Assembly: GCF_041260665.1 (NCBI RefSeq)
Contig: NZ_JBGCCT010000007.1
Coordinates: 62,001 to 126,000 of the forward strand
Direction: 5' to 3'
DNA: 64,000 nucleotides
Origin: Catenulispora sp. GP43
GTDB lineage: Bacteria > Actinomycetota > Actinomycetes > Streptomycetales > Catenulisporaceae
Positions 8,645 to 16,633 of this stretch are shown here, in pieces. Under the pieces are notes generated by a model. That model was not told where the DNA came from, did not search any database, and worked only from the letters and a program-made list of their open reading frames with translations. Numbering within the stretch: position 1 is the first letter of the stretch; the number at the start of each line of letters is the position of its first letter. The position numbers and the translations under genes were made by a program.

Positions 8645-9610
8645 GTGAGAAGAGTGTATCGCGGTGGTTTGAGTCCCAGAACACGGGGATTCCGATGGGC
8701 CGCGCTCCTCGTCGTCGCAGCTGTGGCGTTGCCGGCTACGGCCAGTGCCGCTACGCGTGATCCGGCGCCGAATCCGAAGGCACCGACCGCGACATCCGAC
8801 GCCCTGGGCGTGACGGTCGGCGCCGACGGTTGGTTCCACTACACGAAGGTCCTGGCGAACTCGCTTCATCTGCAGGGAGCGACGACGAGGACCATCAACG
8901 GCAAGCACGCGGCAGGCGGGGGGTGCATGTTCGATGACGGCGCTTCCAAGGCGACTTCGCGTTCGGTGAACGGGTACTCGGAAGAGGTCGCGTTCAACCC
9001 GAAGACCTGTCAGGAGTCGGTCATCGAAGGCACGTTGACGGCATCCGGTCTGGCGACGCTGCGGGCCGCGTCTCCGGCCACCAGCGCTGGCGCGGTCACT
9101 GGGATGGGCCCATCTCCGCGGGGAACGAAGGGCGAAGTGATTCCGAACCTGATCAACTACTCTGCCTTCGAGAAAGTCAGCTGGGTCGACCCGGCCGACA
9201 TCACCATCACTTCGCTGGCCAACAACCTCAGTTGGAACTCTGATGGTTCCAGCAACTTGTGGGCCAGTTACAACGGTGTGCCGTACGCCTTCGCCTATGA
9301 CGGCTGGTCGAGCACCGGCGTCAGCGGCTCCTGGGGCGGCTGTGTGGGTGCCGGCTGTACATCCATCGAGGCGAGTGTCACGGACACGTGGCACAACACC
9401 GACTTCGAAGCCGTCCTGCTCTTCATCATGGGGCCATCGGCGTATGCGGCGTGCGGTTTTGACGACTCGCCGGCTGACTTCTATCTGAACCCTTATATCT
9501 ACGGCTACTCGAACGGCACCTACAGCTGGGGCCACGGCCAGAGTGCCAACGGCGGCTGTAGCGATCTGGTGCACTTCCGAGAGAACCATGGGGGCGGTAG
9601 CAGCTCGTAA
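8645..9610 (+). CDS. Exported protein of unknown function
   Basis: A 321-residue protein. GTG 8645 is chosen because AGGAGGAAAG precedes it; the open frame upstream lacks such a site. The N-terminus has Arg residues, then WAALLVVAAVALPATASAA, a Sec signal peptide cut near residue 37. The mature part is Ser/Gly/Trp/Asn-rich with six or more Cys residues (GCMFDDG, TCQESV, GGCVGAGC, AACGFDD, GGCSDL), suggesting a disulphide-stabilised extracellular protein. No family recognised. A strong hairpin follows the stop. Confidence 0.65.
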   Translation: MRRVYRGGLSPRTRGFRWAALLVVAAVALPATASAATRDPAPNPKAPTATSDALGVTVGADGWFHYTKVLANSLHLQGATTRTINGKHAAGGGCMFDDGASKATSRSVNGYSEEVAFNPKTCQESVIEGTLTASGLATLRAASPATSAGAVTGMGPSPRGTKGEVIPNLINYSAFEKVSWVDPADITITSLANNLSWNSDGSSNLWASYNGVPYAFAYDGWSSTGVSGSWGGCVGAGCTSIEASVTDTWHNTDFEAVLLFIMGPSAYAACGFDDSPADFYLNPYIYGYSNGTYSWGHGQSANGGCSDLVHFRENHGGGSSS

Positions 9611-9618
9611 GTGAACCA

Positions 9619-9684
9619 CGTCGGCACCGCGTCGGTGGGCGCGGAACGCCCTCGGGTGCGCCACCCGCCGGCGCGGTGCCGACG
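9619..9684 (+). terminator. Long hairpin after the exported protein gene
   Basis: CGTCGGCACCGCG at 9619-9631 pairs perfectly with CGCGGTGCCGACG at 9672-9684. It begins 9 bases after the stop at 9610, fitting a terminator without a T-run. Confidence 0.5.
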
Positions 9685-9740
9685 CCGCGCACGATGCAGA
9701 CCTCCAAGAGCCCCGCGACGCGAAGGAAGCCGGATCGCCC

Positions 9741-10253
9741 ATGCGATATTCCTCAATAACTATGTCCTGCGCAGTACTGACCGCTCTGATGACGATAGGT
9801 CCCATCAGCGGTTGCGCGAGTACCCGCTCCACGAATACCTCCTCGGTCACCACTACCGACGGCTCGCCCGGATCGATCGCCGTCGCGTACATGGGCGATA
9901 TCTTCTCCGACCACCCGATGGACGCGGAACCGTTGGTCCTGCCAACCGGGAGGGGAAGCTTTCAAGCCCTGGCCACCATCATCGAGCAGAAGCACGTCAG
10001 CGGCCGGAACTTCGCCGCCGGAGCGACCACAGTCACAGGGGACCATGCGACAGTGACCATCACTGGAACCATGTGTCCGAACGGGGCGACTGGCGCGCAG
10101 ACTGCGGGCACGACAACCGACACGGTGACCTCGTCGGCATCGCCAACGCCGGAATGCGTGACCAACTCCGATCCGAATTCGACAAACAAGGGGTTCCAGG
10201 TCGCGCTTCAGAAATCGGCAGATGGAAAGTGGTACATCGACATCCCGCGTTGA
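9741..10253 (+). CDS. Small lipoprotein
   Basis: A 170-residue protein with a lipoprotein signal: MRYSSITMSCAVLTALMT, then a lipobox-like ISGC, giving Cys at about residue 25 for lipid attachment. The mature part is Thr/Ser-rich, has a central segment AYMGDIFSDHPMDAEPLVLP and ends KSADGKWYIDIPR, the ending common in small actinobacterial lipoproteins with a DUF-type fold. Function unknown. AAGGAAG lies upstream. The membrane protein downstream may be co-transcribed. Confidence 0.65.
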   Translation: MRYSSITMSCAVLTALMTIGPISGCASTRSTNTSSVTTTDGSPGSIAVAYMGDIFSDHPMDAEPLVLPTGRGSFQALATIIEQKHVSGRNFAAGATTVTGDHATVTITGTMCPNGATGAQTAGTTTDTVTSSASPTPECVTNSDPNSTNKGFQVALQKSADGKWYIDIPR

Positions 10254-10306
10254 GCACACATGCCACCGCGGCCCGACCTCGGCGAAGCCCCGGCCACAGG
10301 AGATCC

Positions 10307-10825
10307 ATGAACGCCGAAAACACCTTCTCGCATCCCGGCCCGGCCGGCCGCCCGCCACAGGCTCACACGGGTGTCCGTCTTGCCTTAGTCGCAGCCGCGG
10401 TGGGCGCCGTCATTCTCACGGCTGCCGCATTCGTTCCGGCGGTCACGGTCCAGTCCCCTCCAGTGACCTCGGTAGCGCCATCGAGTGGAACGCCCACTCC
10501 GACACCGGCGGGCGCGCCCGCGTTGACAGCTCAACCGCGAGTCACACTGGTGGCACACGACGGCATCGCGGTCCTCGGCCTCGCGGCGATCCCGCTGGTA
10601 GTAGCACTCGGAGTGGGTCTGTTGCTGTGGTTTGCGGTCCGACGTGGTTCACGGCCAGCCGCCTTGGCAGCCTGGACGCTCGCGATCGCTCTGACGGCAG
10701 TCGCGGTCGTCGGCTTCGTCACCATCCTGATCGGGGTCGTGGTGATCCCGGTGGGGGTGCTGCTGATCATCGCCTGCACGCGTGTGGCCTCGGTCAACCC
10801 CCGGGCACCTGGCCAACATTCCTGA
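10307..10825 (+). CDS. Small membrane protein
   Basis: A 172-residue protein with ATG 10307 behind CAGGAG. It has a short cytoplasmic N-terminus, a first membrane helix (VRLALVAAAVGAVILTAAAFV), a Pro/Thr-rich extracytoplasmic stretch, a second helix (IAVLGLAAIPLVVALGVGL) and a third plus possible fourth near the C-terminus (LTAVAVVGFVTILIG, then VVVIPVGVLLIIA). I recognise no family. It follows the lipoprotein gene closely, and the two may be partners at the membrane. Confidence 0.6.
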   Translation: MNAENTFSHPGPAGRPPQAHTGVRLALVAAAVGAVILTAAAFVPAVTVQSPPVTSVAPSSGTPTPTPAGAPALTAQPRVTLVAHDGIAVLGLAAIPLVVALGVGLLLWFAVRRGSRPAALAAWTLAIALTAVAVVGFVTILIGVVVIPVGVLLIIACTRVASVNPRAPGQHS

Positions 10826-10946
10826 AGATGGTTACGCAACCCCGCACAGCAGTGTGCACTCCGGCGCGCTCGCACCGGCAGGTCCTCGGGAACTTGCAGT
10901 TCCCGATGCGTTCAAGAGTGCGCTCTACGCGGGGACGGACCCGCCG

Positions 10947-11213
10947 ATGACGGTGATCGGCCGGTCGGTGCTGCTGATCCCGGCCCGTGTCGGTGGCCTT
11001 GACGCCGAGGTGCTGCCGCCGGACTACCAGCGGATCTTGGCTATCGTGCGCGATGCGGCCGGGCCGGTGAAGGTCAAGGAGGTCGGCGCCAAGCTCGGTC
11101 TGCCGGTTCAGGTGCGCGGCAAGTTGGAGCCGCTGCGCGGGAAGTTGACCAAGCTCGCCGATCGCGGCTGGCTGCGCAAACTCGCCGACGGCCGGTTCAC
11201 GTCCGCCTTCTGA
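10947..11213 (+). CDS. Small winged-helix-like protein, probably an IS accessory or truncated gene
   Basis: The coding-quality segment begins around 10893 (VPDAFKSALYAGTDPP) and includes the first convincing start, ATG 10947 (MTVIGRSVLLIPARVGG). The C-terminal half (ILAIVRDAAGPVKVKEVGAK, then LRGKLTKLADRGWLRK) looks like a winged helix. I recall similar small proteins beside actinobacterial transposases. Because an ISKra4-type transposase remnant lies about 1.1 kb downstream, split off by an IS5-type element, this may be part of that older element. The 5' end looks truncated. Confidence 0.4.
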   Translation: MTVIGRSVLLIPARVGGLDAEVLPPDYQRILAIVRDAAGPVKVKEVGAKLGLPVQVRGKLEPLRGKLTKLADRGWLRKLADGRFTSAF

Positions 11214-11442
11214 GGATCCCTTACCGTCATCGGGTCGGCCATGGACAGCAAAACACACACTGACCTGGATAGAAGACGTGGATACGGGCCGCCAGACATT
11301 CATGCCCCGGGTGTCGGAAGGTGCTGGGGCTGGCGGGATGACGTCCCGCATAGCAGGGATTATGCGGCCTCTGATATCACTCCAAAGTGGGGCAGTGATT
11401 GGAGTCCCGGGTAAGGGGCGCCCCGGCACCCAATGAGTTGGT
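11214..11442. other. Interval before the IS5-type transposase
   Basis: About 230 bases with no gene. It holds small inverted repeats: GCGGGA and TCCCGC around 11335-11352, and ATCACT and AGTGAT around 11376-11400. One may mark the end of the IS5-type element, but I could not match it to a right end, so the element's borders are not called. Confidence 0.3.
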
Positions 11443-12277
11443 GTGAAGAACAACAAAGAGCAGGCCGGGGACGCCGTCTCCCTGGTCTATCAGTGCCGCC
11501 TGCCGCTGTCCACGACCACCGTCACCTACATCGCCGACCTGCTGCGCAAACACCTGAAAGCGATCCGGTCCCGCTGGCGGTCGCTGCCGACAGGTCGGAT
11601 CGCGGTCCTGGTGCTGGCGGTGCTGCGCCACGACCAACGCGCCGCCGACCTGGCCGGCGGCAACGACATCTCGGCCACCACCATCCGCCGCTGGACTCGT
11701 GAGGTGATCGACCTGCTCGCGGCCAAGGCCCCGCGCCTGGACCGGGCCCTGGCCAAGATCGCCCGACGCGGCGGCGAGGTCGCCCTGATCGACGGCACCC
11801 TCATCCCCACCCACCGCCGCACCGGCACAGCGAACCGGCCCAACTATTCCGGCAAGCACAAACGACACGGCCTGCACTTCCTCGCCCTCACCGACGACAA
11901 CGGACGGCTGATCTGGATCTCCGCCGCCAGACCCGGCCGCACACACGACATCACCGCCGCCCGCCACGACCACATCGTCGACCGCCTCAAAAGCCGCCGG
12001 CCTCGGCGCCCTGGCCGACCTGGGCTTCCTTGGCCTCGACAACGACAGCGAGGATCAGGTTGTGATCACCGGCTACGGGGCCACCAGAAAGCGCAAGCTC
12101 ACCACCGGTCAAAAAACCGCCAGCAAGGTGATCTCCGCAGCCCGCGCCCTCGTCGAGCACGGCTTCGCGCATTTGAAGAACTGGCGGATCCTCACCAAGC
12201 TCCGCACCGATCCCGCCCGCGCCACGAACCTGCTGCGAGCCCTGCTCGTACTGACGAACCTCGAACTCGACCGGTGA
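11443..12277 (+). pseudogene. IS5-family-type transposase with a one-base frameshift
   Basis: GTG 11443 opens a DDE transposase: a helical N-terminus (LLRKHLKAIRSRWRSLP), a helix-turn-helix region (ISATTIRRWTREVIDLLA), the first catalytic Asp in VALIDGTLIPT, then NYSGKHKRHGLHFLAL and SAARPGRTHDITAARHD. At the AAAA run at 11989-11992 one extra base shifts the frame. The true continuation is AAGLGALADLGFLGLDND, then VEHGFAHLKNWRIL and the end at 12277. A programmed frameshift is conceivable, but a single-base insertion is simpler. The undisturbed frame runs on by chance into the next transposase remnant. Confidence 0.75.
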
Positions 12278-12366
12278 CAGACGATCAAGACCGCAGACAG
12301 CCGCCCACCACCAGCACGAGCACCGACAAACCCTGCCACACCACCACACTGAGCAGCAGATTCAGC

Positions 12367-12843
12367 ATGGTGGATCTTCAATATCTGCACGCCGCCGCCC
12401 GCATCCTGCACGGCGACGGCGAGGTAGCAGACACCGCGGTGGCCGAATGGGCCCTGACCATCCTGAACGGCAGATCCACCGACGTCACCGACTACCTCGC
12501 CGCCGCGGCCGACGCCCGCCACGACCCCGACGACCGCAAGAAGATCAGCGAGACCGTCACCTACCTGCGAAACAAACACGACTACCTGCGCTACGACATC
12601 GCTTTGGCCAACGGCTGGCCCATCGCCACCGGCATCGTGGAAGGCGCGGCCAGGCATCTGATCGCCGACCGCCTAGACATCACCGGGGCCCGCTGGTCAC
12701 TGGCCGGCGCCGAAGCCGTCCTCAAACTCCGGGCCCTGATCTCCAACGGCGATCTCGACGCCTACTGGCGCTACCACCTCCAGCAGGAACACCAACGCAG
12801 CCACATAGCCCGCTACCAGCAGCAATACCAACTCACAGCCTGA
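12367..12843 (+). pseudogene. C-terminal remnant of an ISKra4-family transposase
   Basis: The last 158 residues match the C-terminal part of ISKra4-type transposases: LQYLHAAARILHGDG, VTYLRNKHDYLRYDIAL, ANGWPIATGIVEGAARHLI, ITGARWSLAGAEAVLKLRAL and AYWRYHLQQEHQRSH. The N-terminal two thirds with the first catalytic residues are absent, so it is inactive. It abuts the IS5-type transposase, suggesting that element inserted into or next to it. Reading both as one 466-residue protein would be wrong. Confidence 0.8.
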
Positions 12844-13000
12844 CCCACGAAGTCACTCCATATCATCTGCACCCGCCAAAGATTGATCGCATCGTAGAGC
12901 GAAGCCCTGACAGCGCTGGATGCCGACACTCATGCCTTGACGGCGTGAGATGATCTCCGCAGGCTATGGCTGCTGTTCGACGTGACCACAGGGGGACGCA

Positions 13001-14443
13001 ATGCGCCGACGCGACTTGCTGCAGGCCATCGGGGCGAACCCCTCCGCGCCGGCGGACGTCCTGCTCCGATTGCTCGCAGACGAAGCATCCGAGCCGTGGG
13101 ACAGAGCCGCGTGGGTGATGTGGCGTGGGGAGTTTCCCGAAGAGGTCGTCGATGCGATCGTCGCTCACCCCGAGAGGCGGATCCGCATGGCGCTGGCCGA
13201 AAACGGCCTCGTCTCCGGCGAAACGAGGGCCCGGCTCATCGATGATCCCGGCAAGGGCGTCCGGCTCTGCCTGGCCATGGGGCCGAATCTCTTCCGGATC
13301 CAGAGCCCGTCGCTGCCTGAATGGGCCCAGCGTCGGCTCATCGACGACCCGGACGAGATGATCCGCAGCGAGGCGCTGGGGTCGTACTACACGTCCCGTG
13401 AACTGCTCGCCGGCCTCGCAGAGCATGAGGACGCGCACAAGCGGAGTGCTGCTTGCCAAGCGTGGGATCTCCTGGGCGCGGCGGCTCGGGCACGTCTGCT
13501 TGCCGATGAGAACGACGACGTTCGTGGCCGCGCAGCGCGATACGCGAGCCGCGACGACCCGGACGCCACAGACATCTACATCGACTACATCGCTCGTTCA
13601 GACTCGCCGTCATACTCCTACGAAGATGTGCTGAAGCAAGCCCTGATCCATCGTTCGACCGCAGAGCGGCTGGCTCGCGAGGGCACGTCGACCGAGCGCG
13701 CCGCGATGGCCGGCAACCCCCACGTCCCGAAGGAAATCGCGCAGAGTCTCGCGACCGATGACGAACATCGCGTTCGGCTGATGGTCGCCTCCCGCCCCGA
13801 TCTGAGCGAAGACGAGCGCGCGACGATCGACTACCACGTTCGGGTCGAGGACCGACTCGATCCGCTGTTCTGGGCGTGTGAGCTCGTCAACCCGGTCGAG
13901 ATCCGCCGGTTCGCGCGCTCGGCGAACATCCTGATCCGCCGCAGCCTCGCCTACAACAAGGACCTGCCACAGGACGTCATTGACCTCCTCGGCGCGGACG
14001 ACGACTTCCCGGTGCGGATCCTGCTGTGCGAGAACCAGCCGACCGTGGACGGCGAGGTCGTCCTCGACGTGTTCTTGAACTGGAAGAGCGTTGTGAGCGC
14101 GGCGCTGCAGGGGCACCCGAACTTCCCCCGCGGACAGCTTGCCGCGCGGTTCGCCGACGACCCTGACGAACACAAACGCTGGCTGATCTACAACGACCCT
14201 ACTGCCGCCGCCGACGTGGTCCTGAAGTTGAGTCACGATCCGAACGTCAACGTGCGCCGCAGCATCGCCGGACACCCCAACCTCTCGCCAGAACGGTTGG
14301 CAGAACTGCTCCGCGATCCCGATGATGGCATCGCCGAGCGCGCGGCGCGCAACAGCAGCCTGCCGCCTGAGGCGATGCGCCGTCTGCTTGACGAGTTGGA
14401 CGTCTCCGACTTACAGGGTCGTCCATCAACTGATGCGGCCTGA
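13001..14443 (+). CDS. Variant leucine-rich-repeat (LRV-type) protein
   Basis: A 480-residue soluble protein built from repeated helical units of about 22-25 residues. Examples are NPSAPADVLLRLLADE, NPHVPKEIAQSLATDDEHRV, HPNFPRGQLAARFADDPDEH and HPNLSPERLAELLRDPDDGI. The pattern (small residue-Pro-x-x-Pro ... Leu-Ala-x-Asp ... Val-Arg) is typical of LRV/HEAT-like scaffolds in actinobacteria, thought to mediate protein contacts; their biology is largely unknown. ATG 13001 sits behind AGGGGGA. No signal peptide or enzymatic domain is seen. A strong hairpin ends the unit. Confidence 0.7.
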   Translation: MRRRDLLQAIGANPSAPADVLLRLLADEASEPWDRAAWVMWRGEFPEEVVDAIVAHPERRIRMALAENGLVSGETRARLIDDPGKGVRLCLAMGPNLFRIQSPSLPEWAQRRLIDDPDEMIRSEALGSYYTSRELLAGLAEHEDAHKRSAACQAWDLLGAAARARLLADENDDVRGRAARYASRDDPDATDIYIDYIARSDSPSYSYEDVLKQALIHRSTAERLAREGTSTERAAMAGNPHVPKEIAQSLATDDEHRVRLMVASRPDLSEDERATIDYHVRVEDRLDPLFWACELVNPVEIRRFARSANILIRRSLAYNKDLPQDVIDLLGADDDFPVRILLCENQPTVDGEVVLDVFLNWKSVVSAALQGHPNFPRGQLAARFADDPDEHKRWLIYNDPTAAADVVLKLSHDPNVNVRRSIAGHPNLSPERLAELLRDPDDGIAERAARNSSLPPEAMRRLLDELDVSDLQGRPSTDAA

Positions 14444-14447
14444 CCAA

Positions 14448-14483
14448 CCGCTTCTGTGGCGCTGCCCAGCGCCATAGAAGCGG
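14448..14483 (+). terminator. Hairpin terminator after the repeat protein gene
   Basis: CCGCTTCTGTGGCGCT pairs with AGCGCCATAGAAGCGG across a four-base loop, 16 pairs with one G-T wobble. It starts 5 bases after the stop at 14443. Confidence 0.7.
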
Positions 14484-14581
14484 CGGCTTGTCGTCGGACA
14501 TCGGATCTGAGACGTCAGAAGGAGAAGCCCGCAGAACCCCATTGCGCCGAGGGTTCCGGCACGTGACGGAAGGTGACCGCG

Positions 14582-16039
14582 ATGAGAGCGATGGACCCCA
14601 GCTCGCCGCGGCATGGACTGGCAGGCACGCCTATGGTGGTCACCGGGAAGGCGCTGACAGCCCTGGGGTCCCGCTTCGCCTTCTACGGCCGTTGCTCCAC
14701 CGAGGACCATCAGGACCCGGTGACCTCGCGTGCCTGGCAATGGGATCAGGCGAGCATGGCCACTGCGGGTCATGGGTTGATTGTCGCGGAGTACTTCGAT
14801 GTCGACCATTCCCGCACGCTGCCCTGGGGTCAGCGTCCGATGGCTGCCGCGCTGCTCGCGGAGATCGCTAAGCCTGACCGTCGGTTCGACGCGATCGTGA
14901 TCGGCGAGCCGCAGCGGGCGTTCTACGACGCGCAGTTCGCCACTACGTACCCGGTGTTCCGGCACTACGGCGTCGAGCTGTGGGTGCCCGAGGTCGGCGG
15001 CCTGTTTGACGCGGAGAACGAAGCACACGCGATGACCATGGCGATGTTCGGCATCCTGGCCAAAGCCGAAATCACCCGCACCCGCCGCCGGGTGCGGGTC
15101 TCGATGGGAGCCCTGACTCGGATCCAGGGTCGATACATGGGCGGCCGGCCGCCCTACGGCTACCTGCTCGCCGACGCCGGCCCACACCCACATCCGCACC
15201 AACGCAGCCTCGGGGCCCGCCTGCACCGACTCGAGGTCGACCCGGTCGCCGCACCGATTGTCCGACGCATCTTCGCACTGCGCCTGGACGGAAACAGCCT
15301 GGAACGCATCTGCACCATCCTCGACCAAGAGGGCATCGCCTGCCCGTCCGCCCACGATCAGAATCGCAACCAGCACCGCGACGCCCTGCACTGGCAGAAG
15401 ACCACGGTCCTGCAGATCCTGACCAACGAGCGCTACACCGGCATCCAAGTCTGGAACAAGTCCTCCAAGACGGAAGTACTCCTGGACGTGACCAATCCCG
15501 GGCTCAGCCACCGCACTACATTCCGCCCCAACCCCACCGAGGAATGGATCTACTCCGAGACCGACGCCCACCCGCCGATCATCAGCACGGCCGACTACCT
15601 GCGCGTGCAGGCCATCAGAGGCACCCGGTCGGACGCCGTCGCCGAGTACCGGCTGCGCGGACTGATCGTCTGCGCGGCATGTGGCCATCGGATGGAAGGC
15701 AGCAGCAACAACGGCCTGCTCTACTACCGCTGCCGGCGCGCCGACGGGCACACTGCCGACGGCCTCCCACGCACCGTGTACGTCCGTGAGGCCCTCATAG
15801 CCACCCACCTCGCACAACTGATCACGGCCGCGCTCCTCGGCCCCGAGCAGACCGACAGCGAGGCGCTAACCATCCCGCCGACGCTGACAGACCAGGCGAG
15901 CCTGCTGCGAGAACTCGGGCTGCGCATCTCCTACGACGCCGCCGGTCACACTTTCTCGATCGACAGCACCTACGGCACGATTGCCGTCGCTACGGAGACG
16001 CCAAAGAAAAACGACTACAAGATCGAAGAGATCTTGTAG
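14582..16039 (+). CDS. Large serine recombinase 1
   Basis: A 485-residue site-specific recombinase. The resolvase domain (about 25-165) opens with FAFYGRCSTEDHQDPVTSR, where the Ser of CST is the expected nucleophile. A recombinase domain follows (about 175-330; RPPYGYLLADAGPHP, TVLQILTNERYTGIQVWNK), then a zinc-ribbon-like part (VCAACGHRMEG ... YYRCRR). ATG 14582 fits GGAAGG at 14568-14573; GTG 14573 is the alternative. It points toward the tRNA-Leu gene, and a partial copy of the tRNA 3' end begins 7 bases after the stop. It is closely related to the recombinase at 25311 and likely mobilises an integrative element. Confidence 0.85.
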   Translation: MRAMDPSSPRHGLAGTPMVVTGKALTALGSRFAFYGRCSTEDHQDPVTSRAWQWDQASMATAGHGLIVAEYFDVDHSRTLPWGQRPMAAALLAEIAKPDRRFDAIVIGEPQRAFYDAQFATTYPVFRHYGVELWVPEVGGLFDAENEAHAMTMAMFGILAKAEITRTRRRVRVSMGALTRIQGRYMGGRPPYGYLLADAGPHPHPHQRSLGARLHRLEVDPVAAPIVRRIFALRLDGNSLERICTILDQEGIACPSAHDQNRNQHRDALHWQKTTVLQILTNERYTGIQVWNKSSKTEVLLDVTNPGLSHRTTFRPNPTEEWIYSETDAHPPIISTADYLRVQAIRGTRSDAVAEYRLRGLIVCAACGHRMEGSSNNGLLYYRCRRADGHTADGLPRTVYVREALIATHLAQLITAALLGPEQTDSEALTIPPTLTDQASLLRELGLRISYDAAGHTFSIDSTYGTIAVATETPKKNDYKIEEIL

Positions 16040-16045
16040 TCGTAC

Positions 16046-16063
16046 GTGTCCGAGGGGGACTTG
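16046..16063 (+). repeat. Partial copy of the tRNA-Leu 3' end (putative attachment site)
   Basis: GTGTCCGAGGGGGACTTG matches the 3' end of the tRNA-Leu gene (26882-26900) except for one missing G in the G-run. The orientation equals that of the tRNA. Such a duplicate is the usual scar of integration at a tRNA 3' end, giving the far border of an inserted segment. Confidence 0.6.
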
Positions 16064-16130
16064 CCCCATAACCCCACCAAATATCTTCAGATTCTTTACC
16101 GAGATTAGCATCGGCGGCACTTCGAGGCGA

Positions 16131-16250
16131 ATGCTTGGAGATGCCGTTGCGGTCCGTAAATGGGCGCGCAGCTGTGGGCTCCAAGTCGCTGATCGCGGCC
16201 GCTTGCCGGACGAAGTCATCAAAGCATGGCGGGTCGCCCAGGGCGAGTAA
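16131..16250 (+). pseudogene. Lsr2 C-terminal DNA-binding domain fragment
   Basis: The translation RMLGDAVAVRKWARSCGLQV followed by ADRGRLPDEVIKAWRVAQGE is the C-terminal domain of Lsr2, an actinobacterial nucleoid protein that silences AT-rich foreign DNA; RGR is the minor-groove-binding motif. The N-terminal oligomerisation domain is absent, and coding sense begins only just after the attachment-like repeat. It is probably a truncated lsr2-like gene, although a mini-protein of about 39 residues from ATG 16131 cannot be excluded. Confidence 0.6.
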
Positions 16251-16303
16251 GGCGTAGCGCAGCCGAGACGCTCCACTTCTGAGAGTGTGCGGGCTCGTTC
16301 CGA

Positions 16304-16335
16304 TTTCGAGGGCCGCCATGGGGCGGCCCTCGAAA
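16304..16335. terminator. Perfect 14-pair hairpin
   Basis: TTTCGAGGGCCGCC pairs perfectly with GGCGGCCCTCGAAA around a four-base loop (ATGG). The A/T base of the stem makes it usable as a terminator on either strand, most simply for the Lsr2 fragment upstream. Confidence 0.65.
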
Positions 16336-16345
16336 TACCGGATCG

Positions 16346-16549
16346 GTGATCTTCGTGGGTACGCTTGTGTATGGCTCGGCAGTGACGCCTGAACTGAACG
16401 GATGGACCTCTCGGCACCTTCAGCGCCAAGCGGCTCCGCTACGCGATGTGCCGGAGCCGCTCACCGATCCAGACCGGATCGCACACTTGGACATCCGGCG
16501 ACACGACCGTCTCGGCGGAACCCTCCGCGAGTATCGGCACGTGGCCTGA
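16346..16549 (+). pseudogene. Possible C-terminal scrap of an integrase-core transposase
   Basis: The end of this frame, IAHLDIRRHDRLGGTLREYR, resembles the C-terminus of integrase-core transposases from actinobacterial insertion sequences, by memory only. The upstream part looks unlike coding sequence. It is likely a leftover from an older insertion near the putative attachment site. Confidence 0.3.
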
Positions 16550-16633
16550 GCTGCATGGATGGAATTATCGGCAGGGACAACGTTAAAGGGTTTTCAGCTT
16601 CGGCGGGGATTGCCGGAGCCAGGCTCTGTACTC

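Noticed and set aside
11443..12843. One 466-residue transposase gene
   Set aside because: The two halves belong to different transposase families, and the true second part of the first is in another frame; the continuous frame is accidental.
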